From Streptomyces litmocidini (GTDB taxonomy: Bacteria > Actinomycetota > Actinomycetes > Streptomycetales > Streptomycetaceae): 64,000 nt of DNA. Position 1 is the stretch's first letter. Each line of letters begins with the position of its first letter. A program made the position numbers and the translations under genes. The DNA is taken from contig NZ_BMTQ01000003.1 in assembly GCF_014649755.1 (NCBI RefSeq), forward strand, positions 124,001 to 188,000, read 5' to 3'. The notes below the pieces were generated by a model. The model did no database searches. It saw only the letters and a program-made list of their open reading frames with translations, and was not told the DNA's origin. Shown here piece by piece: positions 53,301 through 61,346 of this stretch.

Positions 53301-53474
53301 GTCGGAGGGCGGGGCGGGGGTCCGGTGGCCGGTCGCCGCCGGTGCGGGGGCGGCGACGGCCGTCGCCATCAGCGCGACGGCGGTGGCGAGGGCGACGCGT
53401 GCTCCGGAGCGTGCGGGGGCGGGCGCGGTGCGCGGTGCGGCGGGAGCGGATGTGGGGGTGGCTGGCTCGTGCAC
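50304..53474 (-). CDS. Secreted GH13 alpha-amylase/pullulanase-type enzyme with CBM41 modules (first of tandem pair)
   Basis: A 1056-residue exported alpha-glucan hydrolase. The signal region is RVALATAVALMATAVAAPAP. The GH13 barrel has the nucleophile Asp323 in DGFRVDTVKN, acid/base Glu357 in FGEVLS, and the stabiliser Asp428 in FLGNHDMGR. Downstream are an Ig-like segment (VELSADVRGGELSRVVFAAQ) and two PUD/CBM41-type modules beginning VVHYRRPDGDYTGWKL and VIHYRRPDGDYTGWGLHTW; a final domain runs DLDLSRSEATWLDATTVVWD. GTG 53474 has GGAAGGGA about 8 bases upstream. It is downstream of rmlA-rmlB and the second amylase, in one direction. In acarbose producers comparable secreted amylases (AcbE/AcbZ, GacZ) tolerate the inhibitor. 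Confidence 0.88.
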   Translation of the reverse strand: MHEPATPTSAPAAPRTAPAPARSGARVALATAVALMATAVAAPAPAATGHRTPAPPSDRTLAAQPARHDLTREQFYFVLPDRFANGDTANDRGGLTGGRLETGFDPTDKGFYQGGDLKGLTERLDYIKGLGTTAIWMAPIFKNKPVQGTGKDASAGYHGYWITDFTQVDPHFGTNDDLKRLIAAAHAKGMKVFFDVITNHTADVIRSGENRYAYRSKGAYPYLDSTGRPFDDTKTAAPVDADGLPYTPVTAPAERNVKKPAWLNDPTMYHNRGDSTFVGESGLYGDHTGLDDLWTERPEVVRGLAEIYERWVGDFAVDGFRVDTVKNVDMEFWTQWATALDAYAAEHGRKDFLVFGEVLSSDPAVTAPYVTRGRLDSTLDFPLQQAVRDVVSLGRPASSLADVFAQDYRYTTDKANAYEQVTFLGNHDMGRLGGFLRKDNPGADDRELLARARLADEILFLSRGNPVVYAGDEQGFTGAGGDKDARQTLFASRVPDYLDDDLIGTDRTHATDAYDTTHPLYRSIAELSRLTKRHPALRDGVQIERYADTRAAGVHATSRIDPKRRTEYLVAVNNATAPRTVTFRTGTSRTSFTPLYGHTAAVRSDGDREVTLTVPALSSVVLEAGRPLDTPRTAPALTLRAPAAGATGTVELSADVRGGELSRVVFAAQVGDGPWSVLGSADHAPYKVTQNLPGDTPAGTPLRYKAVVVDDLGRVASDRAASTAGEPAAPTRPSAFARDHAVVHYRRPDGDYTGWKLVSGGTTAEFTGRDAYGAFAWVKVDPATAGVPYTVEKDGVTDGPRRTVELRRTGEVWVEAGAEGQSETVPAGVYPPQDERKAVIHYRRPDGDYTGWGLHTWTGAAAPTDWSRPLAPVRTDAFGAVFEVPLAEGATSLSYIVHRGDEKDVPGDRSLEFGSYGKEVWLVGGDTGYLLPSIRTTPDLDLSRSEATWLDATTVVWDVKATDSTSQQLVYGPSGSIAIEDGALTDEGRWLRLLPTALTEEQRAARPDLAHAQAFTVDPRDRDRIREALRGQLVATQRNTAGALLAATGVSDADPR

Positions 53475-53500
53475 GTCTGGGTCCCTTCCAGATGGGCGGT

Positions 53501-56500
53501 TCAGTGGGTGGGCTGTTGGACGCCGGTCGCGCCCAGGAGGGCGCCGTCGGCGGCCCGCTGGGTGGCGATCAGCTGTCCTCGTCGCGCCTCGGCGGCTCGG
53601 TCGAGGTCGCGGGGATCGAGGGCGAAGGCCGACCAGCCCTCGTACCGGGGGTGGCGTGCTCGCTGGTCGGCGGTGAGGGTGGTGGGGAGGAGGCGCAGCC
53701 ACCGGCCCTCGTCGGAGAGGGCCCCGTCGGCGAGCGTGATGCCTCCGGGGGCGTAGACGAGTTGCTGGCTGGCGACTCCGGTGCCGGTGCCGCGCCAGAC
53801 GACGGTGGTGTCGTCGAGCCAGACGGCGTCGCTGCGGCTCAGGTCGAGCGGGAAGGCCCCGCCGAGGGAGGGCGACAGGGGGACGGGGTCGCCGGCGAGG
53901 CGCCAGACCTCGCGGCCGTGGAGGCGGAAGTCGAGGACTTCGTCGGTGGGGACGTCCTTCTCCTCCTTCCTGTGGAGGATGTAGCTCAGGGAGCCGGCCC
54001 TCTCGCCGAGGGGCACCTCGAAGACGAGGCCGAAGGCGTCGCGGCGCGCGGGCCGGATCGGATCGTTCCATTCGGGCGGGTGCGCGGCTCCGGTCCAGGC
54101 GTGCAGTCCCCAGCCGTCGTAGTCGCCGTCGGGCCGGTGGTAGTGGATCACGGCCCTGGTCGGGTCCTGGGGGGCTTCGGCGGCGGCGGGGCGGACGGCG
54201 TCGACCAGGGTGGTGCCCTGGTGGGTCCAGATCTCGCCGGCGGCGGTGACGTCGAGGACGCGTGCGGGGCCGTCGGGCACGCCGTCCTTCTCCACGGTGA
54301 AGGAGAGGCTCGTCATTCCCTCGGGCGGGGTCACCCACGCGAAGGCGCCGTACGCGTCCCGGCCGGCGAACTCCGCGGTGACGGAACCGGCGCGCAGCCG
54401 CAGGCCGTCGTGGTCGCCGTCGGACCGCCGGTAGTGCACGACGATGTGCCGGTGCTCCGCCTTCGGTTTGGCCGGGGGCGGGTTCTCGCCGGTCGTGGTG
54501 GTGCCGAGGGCGGCGGCGGTGCGGCCGGAGCCGTCCACGACGACGGCCTTGTAGCGGACCGTCGTGCCGGCGGGCACGGTGGCGGGCAGTTGCTGGGTGA
54601 CCTTGTACGGGGCGTGGTCGGCGGAGCCGAGGACCTGCCAGGGTCCGTCGCCGACCTGGGCGGCGAAGACCACCCGGCTGAGGGGGTCTCCGGAGACGGC
54701 CGCGTCGATCTCCACGGTGCCGCGGGCTCCGGCCGGGGGGACGGAGAGGGTGAGGGAGGGCGCGGCCGCGCTGCGGGGAAGCGGGGTGCGGGCCCTGAGG
54801 ACGACGGTCGACAGGGCGGGCACGGTGACGGTCACGTCGCCCGCGGGTCCGCTGCGCAGGGGGCGGCGGGTGCCGTACAGAGGGAGGAGGTCCTGGTGCG
54901 GAGCGCCGGTGGGGACCTCGGCGGTGCGGGGTTCCTCGGCGTTGTTGACGGCGACGAGGTACTCGGTGCGGTCCCGGGGGTCGACGCGGGAGAAGGCGTA
55001 GACGCCCTGTCCGTCGGCGACGTGGCGCTCGATCTGGACGCCGTCGCGCAGCGCGGGGTGCCGCTTCGTCAGGCGGGAGAGTGCGGCGATCGTCCGGTAG
55101 AGGGGGTGGCTCGGTTCGAAGGCGTCGGTGGCGTGGGTGCGGTCGGTGCCGATGAGGTCGTCGTCGAGGTAGTCGGGGACCCGTGAGGCGAAGAGGGTCT
55201 GGCGGGCGTCGGCGTCGCCGCCGGCGCCGGTGAAGCCCTGTTCGTCGCCGGCGTAGACGACCGGGTTGCCGCGGCTCAGGAGGAGCAGTTCGTGGGCGAG
55301 CCGGTCGCGGCGGAGCAGTTCGGCGTCGGTGGCGCCGGGGTTGTCCTGGGTGAGAAAGGCGCCGATCCGGCCCATGTCGTGGCTGCCGAGGAAGGTGACC
55401 TGCTCGTAGGCGTTGGCCTTGTCGGTGGTGTAGCGGTGGTCCTGGGCGAGGACGTGCGCGAGGTCTCCGGCGGGTCCGCCGCGCGAGACGTAGTTGCGCA
55501 GGGCGGCCTGGAGGGGGAAGTCGAGCGTGGAGTCGAGGCGTCCCTGGGTGACGTAGGGGGCGGTGATCGTCGCGTCGGCCGAGAAGGCCTCGGCGAACAT
55601 GAAGAAGTCCTCGCGTCCCCGTGCCGCGGCGTAGGCGTCGAGCGCGGTGGCCCACCGGGTCCAGAAGTCCATGTCGACGTTCTTGGCGGTGTCGACGCGG
55701 AAGCCGTCGATGGCGAAGTCCTCGACCCACTTCTCGTAGATCCGCTTCATGCCCTCGACGACCTCGGGGCGTTCGGTCCACAGGTCGTCGTGGCCGAAGA
55801 AGTCCCCGTCGAGGCCGCTCTCGCCGACGAAGGTGGAGTCGCCCCGGTTGTGGTACATTGTGGGGTCGTTGAGCCAGGCCGGGACCTTGACCGGTTTCGT
55901 GACGACCGGGGTGTACGGGAAGGAGTCGGCGTCGACCCGGGGGGTCTCGGCGGTGTCGTCGAAGGGGCGGCCGGTGCTGTCGAGGTAGGGGAACGCGCCC
56001 TTGGGGCGGTAGCCGTACTCCTTCTCGGCGTAGTCGACGGTGTCGGCCGTGTGGTTGGTGATGACGTCGAAGAAGACCTTCATGCCCCTGGCGTGGGCGG
56101 CGGCGATCAGCTTCCTGAGGTCGTCGTTGGTGCCGAAGTGCGGGTCGACCCGGGTGAAGTCGGTGATCCAGTAGCCGTGGTAGCCGGCCGTGGCGTCCTT
56201 CGCGTCCCCCCTGATCTGGACGGGGATGTTGGTGAAGACGGGGGCCATCCACAGGGCGGTGGTGCCGAGGCCCTTGATGTAGTCGAGCCGCTCGGTCAGG
56301 CCCTTGAGGTCGCCGCCCTGGAAGAACTTCTTGTCCGTGGGGTCGAAACCGGTCTCCAGACGGCCGCCGGTGAGGCCGCCCCGGTCGTTGGCGGTGTCGC
56401 CGTTGGCGAAGCGGTCGGGCAGGGCCAGGTAGAACTGCTCGCGGGTGAGGTCGTGGCGGGCGGGCTGGGCGGCGAGCGCCCGGTCCGACGGCGGCGGAGC

Positions 56501-56608
56501 CGGCGAGGGTGCCGGTGTCGTGGACGCCGTCGACGGGGTGCCGGTGAGGGCCGTCGCCAGGAGGGCGGTCGCCAGGGTCATGGCGGAGCGCCGGAGAGGT
56601 CCGGTCAC
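53501..56608 (-). CDS. Secreted GH13 alpha-amylase/pullulanase-type enzyme with CBM41 modules (second of tandem pair)
   Basis: A 1035-residue paralogue of the neighbouring enzyme, separated from it by 26 bases. Signal peptide RRSAMTLATALLATALTGTP. Catalytic residues: Asp306 (GFRVDTAKN), Glu340 (FAEAFS) and Asp411 (FLGSHDMGR). The region IV motif is GSHD where the neighbour and most GH13 enzymes have NHD, and region III is AEA instead of GEV. Two PUD/CBM41 modules follow (VVHYRRSDGDHDGLRL and VIHYHRPDGDYDGWGLHAW). GTG 56608 has GAGGAGC 9 bases upstream. Long stretches are near identical to the first copy. The altered region IV may change inhibitor binding or favour transglycosylation; testable, not shown. 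Confidence 0.88.
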   Translation of the reverse strand: MTGPLRRSAMTLATALLATALTGTPSTASTTPAPSPAPPPSDRALAAQPARHDLTREQFYLALPDRFANGDTANDRGGLTGGRLETGFDPTDKKFFQGGDLKGLTERLDYIKGLGTTALWMAPVFTNIPVQIRGDAKDATAGYHGYWITDFTRVDPHFGTNDDLRKLIAAAHARGMKVFFDVITNHTADTVDYAEKEYGYRPKGAFPYLDSTGRPFDDTAETPRVDADSFPYTPVVTKPVKVPAWLNDPTMYHNRGDSTFVGESGLDGDFFGHDDLWTERPEVVEGMKRIYEKWVEDFAIDGFRVDTAKNVDMDFWTRWATALDAYAAARGREDFFMFAEAFSADATITAPYVTQGRLDSTLDFPLQAALRNYVSRGGPAGDLAHVLAQDHRYTTDKANAYEQVTFLGSHDMGRIGAFLTQDNPGATDAELLRRDRLAHELLLLSRGNPVVYAGDEQGFTGAGGDADARQTLFASRVPDYLDDDLIGTDRTHATDAFEPSHPLYRTIAALSRLTKRHPALRDGVQIERHVADGQGVYAFSRVDPRDRTEYLVAVNNAEEPRTAEVPTGAPHQDLLPLYGTRRPLRSGPAGDVTVTVPALSTVVLRARTPLPRSAAAPSLTLSVPPAGARGTVEIDAAVSGDPLSRVVFAAQVGDGPWQVLGSADHAPYKVTQQLPATVPAGTTVRYKAVVVDGSGRTAAALGTTTTGENPPPAKPKAEHRHIVVHYRRSDGDHDGLRLRAGSVTAEFAGRDAYGAFAWVTPPEGMTSLSFTVEKDGVPDGPARVLDVTAAGEIWTHQGTTLVDAVRPAAAEAPQDPTRAVIHYHRPDGDYDGWGLHAWTGAAHPPEWNDPIRPARRDAFGLVFEVPLGERAGSLSYILHRKEEKDVPTDEVLDFRLHGREVWRLAGDPVPLSPSLGGAFPLDLSRSDAVWLDDTTVVWRGTGTGVASQQLVYAPGGITLADGALSDEGRWLRLLPTTLTADQRARHPRYEGWSAFALDPRDLDRAAEARRGQLIATQRAADGALLGATGVQQPTH

Positions 56609-56671
56609 GGGTGTGCTGCTCCTCGGGAGCGTGGAGGGGTCTGTGTGCGGAAGGGGCGGCCGGGCAAGGCT

Positions 56672-56696
56672 CGGCCCGGCCCGGCCCGGCCCGGCC
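56672..56696. repeat. Five tandem CGGCC pentamers
   Basis: Perfect head-to-tail repeats in the 129-bp spacer between rmlB and the amylase operon. Confidence 0.75.
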
Positions 56697-56737
56697 CCGG
56701 GAGGGGACAGGCGGCCCGGCGGGGCGCCGGCCCGGTC

Positions 56738-57730
56738 TCAGCGGCGGGCGGCCCCGACGGCGGGGCGTCCGCCGGGCGTCCGCGGGCGCCGGTCCGCGTA
56801 CCAGCGGACCGTGTCGGCGAGGGCCGTGGCGAAGTCGGCGCGGGGCTCGTAGCCCAGTTCCCGCCGGATGCGGGTGTCGTCCACCGCGTACCGCTGGTCG
56901 TGGCCCTTGCGGTCCGTCACCCGGACGATCCGGTCGGGTCCGGCACCGCAGAGACCGAGGAGGTGGCGGGTCAGGTCCAGGTTGGTCAGGGAGGTCCCGC
57001 CGCCGATGTTGTAGGTCCGGCCGGGGCGCCCGCCGTTCCTGACCAGTTCGACGGCGGTGACGTGGTCCTCCACGTGGAGCCAGTCCCGGATCTGGGAGCC
57101 GTCGCCGTACAGGGGCACGTCCTGGCCGGCCAGGAGGGCGGTCACGAAGCGCGGGATCAGCTTCTCGGGGTGCTGGCGCGGTCCGAAGTTGTTGGAGCAG
57201 CGGGTGATCCGGACGTCCAGGCCGTGGGTCGCGTGGTAGGCGAGTGCCATCAGGTCCGCGGCGGCCTTGGAGGCGGAGTAGGGCGAGCTGGGCCGGAGCG
57301 GGGCGTCCTCCGTGGCCGCGCCCGCGGCGATCGAGCCGTACACCTCGTCGGTGGAGATCTGGACGTAGGTCCGCACCCCGTGCCGGACGGCCGCGTCCAG
57401 GAGGGTCTGTGTGCCCAGGACGTTGGTGCGGACGAAGAGCGAGCCGTCCTCGATCGACCGGTCGACGTGGGACTCGGCCGCGAAGTGCACGATCTCGTCG
57501 TGTCCGGGCACGATCCGGTCGACGAGTTCCGCGTCGGCGACGCTGCCGTGGACGAATCGGAAGAGCCGGTGGTCGCGCACCGGGTCCAGATGGGCGGGGC
57601 CGGCCGCGTAGGTCAGGTCGTCGAGGACGGTCACGGAGACCTCCGGCGGCCCGTCGGGGCCGAGGAGGCGCAGGACGTGGGCCGAGCCGATGAATCCGGC
57701 GCCGCCGGTGACGAGTATGCGTCGGGTCAT
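56738..57730 (-). CDS. rmlB: dTDP-glucose 4,6-dehydratase
   Basis: A 330-residue NAD-dependent enzyme that converts dTDP-glucose to dTDP-4-keto-6-deoxyglucose. The Rossmann motif GGAGFIG is at the N-terminus, the catalytic Thr-Asp-Glu is 127-129 in STDEVYG, and Tyr151/Lys155 occur in YSASK; DRKGHDQRYAVD is typical. The C-terminal Arg-rich tail (RRPRTPGGRPAVGAARR) is longer than needed. It overlaps rmlA by ATGA, so both are co-translated. In acarbose-type clusters this is AcbB; the product feeds an aminotransferase. Confidence 0.92.
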   Translation of the reverse strand: MTRRILVTGGAGFIGSAHVLRLLGPDGPPEVSVTVLDDLTYAAGPAHLDPVRDHRLFRFVHGSVADAELVDRIVPGHDEIVHFAAESHVDRSIEDGSLFVRTNVLGTQTLLDAAVRHGVRTYVQISTDEVYGSIAAGAATEDAPLRPSSPYSASKAAADLMALAYHATHGLDVRITRCSNNFGPRQHPEKLIPRFVTALLAGQDVPLYGDGSQIRDWLHVEDHVTAVELVRNGGRPGRTYNIGGGTSLTNLDLTRHLLGLCGAGPDRIVRVTDRKGHDQRYAVDDTRIRRELGYEPRADFATALADTVRWYADRRPRTPGGRPAVGAARR

Positions 57731-58794
57731 GGGTGGAGTTGCACCTTGCTGTGGTCGCCGAGGACGAGGCGGTGGGCGTAGGGGAATCGGGGGGCCGCCA
57801 CGACGGCGTCACGGCCGATGAAGGAGCGCTCGATGCGGCCGGCGCACTCGACGTCCGCACCGTCGAGGAGGACCGAGGCCTCGATCGAGCTGTCGTGGAC
57901 GCGGCAGTTGGCGCCGATCGAGGTGTAGGGGCCGATGACGGCGTTGCTGATGACGCTGCCCGGGCCGATGACGACGGGGCCGGTGATCCGCGACCCCCGG
58001 ACCACGGCGCCCTCGCCGAGGACGACGCGGCCCACGACGGCGCTGTCGGTGTCCACCTTTCCGTCGAGTCGCCCGCGCAGACCGTCCAGGACGTGGCGGT
58101 TCACCTCCAGCATGTCGTCGACGCTGCCGGTGTCGCGCCACACGGAGGTCGTCTCCTCGGCGCGGACGTCCTGCCCGTCGTCGATCAGCCACTGGACCGC
58201 GTGGGTGATCTCCAGTTCGCCCCGGGGGGACGGGCGGATCGCACCCACCGCCTCGTGGACTGCGGGGCTGAAGGCGTAGACGCCGATGAGGGCGAGGTCG
58301 CTGCGCGGGTGGGCGGGTTTCTCCTCCACCCGTGTCACGCGGCCGGTCGCCTCGACCTCCGCCACGCCGAAGGCGCTGGGGTCGGGGACGGAGGTGACGA
58401 GCAGTCGGGCGGCGGCGGGCTGGAGCGCCGCGTGGGCGATGAAGTCCCGTACGCCGTCCTGGAGGTAGTTGTCGCCCAGGTAGACGAGGAAGTCGTCGTC
58501 GGCGAGGAAGTCGCGGGCGACGGACACCGCGTGGGCGAGGCCGAGCGGGCGGCTCTGCGGGATGTACGTGACGTCGAGTCCGAAGGCGGGGCCACCGTCA
58601 CCGACGGCCCGCCGGATGTCGTCCGCGTAGTCGCCCACGACGAGGCCCACCTCGCTGATGCCGGCTTCCGCGATGGCCTCCAGGCCGTAGAAGAGCACCG
58701 GTTTGTTGGCGATCGGCAGGAGTTGTTTGGTCCCGGAGTGGGTGAAGGGGCGCAGTCGGCTGCCGGTTCCGCCGGCCAGGACCAGGGCTTTCAC
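57727..58794 (-). CDS. rmlA: Glucose-1-phosphate thymidylyltransferase, long form
   Basis: A 355-residue nucleotidyltransferase making dTDP-glucose from dTTP and glucose-1-phosphate. The signature is LAGGTGSRLRPFTHSGTKQL, LPIANKP; substrate loops include YLGDNYLQDG and the VEEKPAHP segment. About 60 residues longer than housekeeping RmlA, with a left-handed beta-helix-like C-terminus (hexapeptide repeats such as VVIGPGSVISNAVIGPYTSI); this long form occurs in secondary-metabolite pathways, for example StrD/AcbA. GTG 58794 has GAAGG upstream. It begins the divergent region facing the aminotransferase gene. Confidence 0.9.
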   Translation of the reverse strand: MKALVLAGGTGSRLRPFTHSGTKQLLPIANKPVLFYGLEAIAEAGISEVGLVVGDYADDIRRAVGDGGPAFGLDVTYIPQSRPLGLAHAVSVARDFLADDDFLVYLGDNYLQDGVRDFIAHAALQPAAARLLVTSVPDPSAFGVAEVEATGRVTRVEEKPAHPRSDLALIGVYAFSPAVHEAVGAIRPSPRGELEITHAVQWLIDDGQDVRAEETTSVWRDTGSVDDMLEVNRHVLDGLRGRLDGKVDTDSAVVGRVVLGEGAVVRGSRITGPVVIGPGSVISNAVIGPYTSIGANCRVHDSSIEASVLLDGADVECAGRIERSFIGRDAVVAAPRFPYAHRLVLGDHSKVQLHP

Positions 58795-58922
58795 ATCGGC
58801 TGCCTTCGGTGGGGTGCGGCCTGGCGGTGTCTGTGCACGGTCCCTCCTCGCTCTCGAGGCACTTGTCGGCGGTCGCACCGGCGACTCAAGCAGAGCCGCG
58901 CCATGAACTGCAAGCCATGTCT

Positions 58923-58944
58923 GAAACTTTCTGAAATCTCTTGC
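58923..58944. promoter_or_regulatory. GAAACTTTC/TTGC element in the rmlA/aminotransferase divergent region
   Basis: GAAACTTTCTGAAATCTCTTGC shares its first 11 bases and end with the element at 43503. GCAAG (about 58910) and CTTGC flank it as an inverted pair. It lies between the two divergent starts and probably governs both arms of the cluster. Confidence 0.55.
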
Positions 58945-59022
58945 TAGCCATCGCCCGAGGGTGTTTGACTCGCACATCGGAACGATCAACTGACTTTCGA
59001 CGTACTTCAGTTCGTCCGACCC

Positions 59023-60327
59023 ATGGGGGCATCGGTGGCAGGACACCAGCAAGAGATGCTGGTCAGAGAGGCACGGCATCTGGCCCCTGGCGCCTCGGAG
59101 GAGGCGGCACTCGCCAGGCGCGTCTTCGCCGAAGGACGCGGGGCCGTCCTCACGGACCTCGACGGCAACCAGTACCTGGATTTCGCCGCCGGCACGCTCA
59201 CCCAGTCGCTGGGGCACGGCCACCCGGAGGTCGTCGCGGCACTGACCCGCCAGGCCGGGCGGCTGTGGAACGTGCACGACAGCTCCACTCCCGAACGGGC
59301 CGCCTTCTTCGAGCTGTTGGCGCGCCTGCTGCCCGAACACCTCGACACGTACGCGCTGTTCTCCACCGGCGCCGAGGTGGTGGAGGCCGCGCTCCGGGTC
59401 GTCCAGTCCACGGCCGAACCGGGCCGCAACCGCGTCGGCGCGCTGCGGCACGGTTTCCACGGCAAGACCATGGGCGCCCGGATGCTGGTCCACTGGGACG
59501 TCGGACACCAGTCCTTCGCCGGGAACAGCGTCCTCGGCTACGCGCCGTACTGCTACCGCTGCCCGCTGGAACTGGAGTACCCCACCTGCGGCGTCCGGTG
59601 CGCCGCCCTCGTCGAGCGGCACATCGCGTCGAAGCCGAACGTCTCCGCCCTGGTCTTCGAGCCGGTGCTCGGCGCCGCGGGAGTCATCGTGCCGCCCCCC
59701 GGCTACTGGGAGCGCGTCTCGGAGGCCTGCCGTGACAACGGCGTCCTCCTCGTCGCCGACGAGGTGGCGACCGGTGGCGGCCGGACGGGGGCCTTCCTCG
59801 CCTCCGAGCTGCTGGGCGTGGAGCCGGACCTCGTGGCGATGTCGAAGGGGATGGCGAACGGCTTCCCCTTCGCCGTCCTCGCGGGACGGCACGACCTGCT
59901 GCACTCCCCCGCGGCCGCCCCGCCGGGCGCCTACGCCTCCACCTACGCCGGGAATCCGCTGGGCATCGCCGCCGCGCGGGCGACGCTCGAGGTGGTGGAG
60001 CGCGACCGGCTCATCGACCGGGTCCGGGTGCTGGGCGACCGGCTGGGCGAGCAGCTCGCCTCCCTGCACGCCCGGTTCGACGCGGTCGGGGAGGTCCGGG
60101 GCGTCGGACTGCTGCACGGCCTCGAGTTCGTCCGGGACCGTGCCACCCGCGCCCCCGCCCCCGAGACCGCCCGCGCCGTGTACACCACCGCTCTCGAACT
60201 GGGGCTCCGCACCTCGGTCGGCGGCCACATCATCCGGCTCGCACCCCCCTTCACCCTGGACGAGGCGCTCCTCGACGAAGGCGTACGGATCCTCGGACAG
60301 GCCATCGAACGGGTGGTGAACGCGTGA
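59023..60327 (+). CDS. Class III PLP aminotransferase (dTDP-4-amino-4,6-dideoxyglucose type)
   Basis: A 434-residue aminotransferase. The PLP lysine is Lys275 in MSKGMANGF; the class III motif is LLVADEVATGGGRTG; the dimer region includes STGAEVVEAALR. A CYRCPLELEYPTCGVRCA segment has four Cys that could bind a metal, a variant to note. In acarbose biosynthesis AcbV, of this aminotransferase class, is thought to aminate dTDP-4-keto-6-deoxyglucose, the product of RmlB encoded opposite. ATG 59023 is used; GTG 59035 has a better purine run upstream. The stop overlaps the ABC ATPase gene. Confidence 0.85.
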   Translation: MGASVAGHQQEMLVREARHLAPGASEEAALARRVFAEGRGAVLTDLDGNQYLDFAAGTLTQSLGHGHPEVVAALTRQAGRLWNVHDSSTPERAAFFELLARLLPEHLDTYALFSTGAEVVEAALRVVQSTAEPGRNRVGALRHGFHGKTMGARMLVHWDVGHQSFAGNSVLGYAPYCYRCPLELEYPTCGVRCAALVERHIASKPNVSALVFEPVLGAAGVIVPPPGYWERVSEACRDNGVLLVADEVATGGGRTGAFLASELLGVEPDLVAMSKGMANGFPFAVLAGRHDLLHSPAAAPPGAYASTYAGNPLGIAAARATLEVVERDRLIDRVRVLGDRLGEQLASLHARFDAVGEVRGVGLLHGLEFVRDRATRAPAPETARAVYTTALELGLRTSVGGHIIRLAPPFTLDEALLDEGVRILGQAIERVVNA

Positions 60328-61346
60328 TCGTCGCCGAACGGCTCACCAAGGACTTCCGCGTCGCCGAGCGACGGCCGGGCCTCCTCGGCAGCCTCTCCAC
60401 CCTCCTCACCCGGGAACACCGGACCGTGCGCGCCGTGGACGGCATCTCCTTCCACCTCCGCGCCGGCTCCAAGACCGCGTACATCGGTGCCAACGGGGCC
60501 GGCAAGTCGACCACGATCAAGATGCTCACCGGCATCATGACCCCCAGCTCCGGCCGGTGCCTGGTGAACGGCGTCGAGCCCTACCGGCAGCGTCGGGACA
60601 ACGCCCGTTCGATCGGTGTGGTCTTCGGGCAGCGCAGCCAGTTGTGGTGGGACCTCTCCGTGCCGGACTCCTTCCAGATCCTGCGCAGGATCTATGCGGT
60701 ACCGGACGCGGTGTACGAGCGGAACCTGGCGCTCTACCGCGAGCTCCTCGACATCGACGCCCTGGGGACCACCCCGGTACGGCAGTTGAGCCTCGGGCAG
60801 CGGATGCGGGCCGAGATCGCGGCGAGCCTGCTGCACGACCCGAAGGTCGTCTTCTGGGACGAGCCCACGATCGGCCTGGACATGGTGCTCAAGGAGGCCG
60901 TCCGCGCCCTCGTCAACCGCGCCAACGCCGAACTGGGCACGACCGTGCTGCTCACCAGCCACGACCTCTCCGACATCTCCGCCATCTGCGACGACGCGCT
61001 CGTCGTGGACGGCGGCAGGGTCGTGCACGAGGGAACGCTCCACGAACTGCTGCGCCGCGCCGACCGCCGGTCGGTCGTCTTCGACCACCGCGGCGGTCCC
61101 GGCGTGGCGGACGCCGTGCTCCGGATCGAGACGGGACTCCCCGGTGCCACGGCGGGCCTCACGGGCGAGGGACGGATCCGGGTCGACTACCCGGCGGAGG
61201 CCTTCACCTCCCGGCACGTCCTCGGCTTCCTGCTGGACCACTTCGAGCTCGCCGACTGCTACGCCCCCGAACCCGACCTGGAGACCGTGCTCCGCCAGAC
61301 CTACCGGAGTGGCGTGCCCGCCGCGCGGGACGGCGGTGCCGGGTGA
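60324..61346 (+). CDS. ABC transporter ATP-binding protein (ABC-2 exporter type)
   Basis: A 340-residue ATPase. Walker A is IGANGAGKSTT, the signature LSLGQRMRAEI (LSGGQ variant), Walker B VVFWDEPTIGLD, and the H-loop TSHD. The C-terminal 80 residues are an extension typical of drug/polysaccharide exporters. GTG 60324 overlaps the aminotransferase stop; two permease genes follow with 4-base overlaps. The set corresponds in type to AcbWXY of acarbose clusters, believed to export the pseudo-oligosaccharide. Confidence 0.88.
   Translation: MIVAERLTKDFRVAERRPGLLGSLSTLLTREHRTVRAVDGISFHLRAGSKTAYIGANGAGKSTTIKMLTGIMTPSSGRCLVNGVEPYRQRRDNARSIGVVFGQRSQLWWDLSVPDSFQILRRIYAVPDAVYERNLALYRELLDIDALGTTPVRQLSLGQRMRAEIAASLLHDPKVVFWDEPTIGLDMVLKEAVRALVNRANAELGTTVLLTSHDLSDISAICDDALVVDGGRVVHEGTLHELLRRADRRSVVFDHRGGPGVADAVLRIETGLPGATAGLTGEGRIRVDYPAEAFTSRHVLGFLLDHFELADCYAPEPDLETVLRQTYRSGVPAARDGGAG

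Noticed and set aside
50304..57860. A continuous 2518-codon frame on the - strand covering the amylases and rmlB
   Set aside because: It is an artefact of high GC: the true genes in this interval have their own starts, ribosome sites and family domains, and rmlB uses a different frame.
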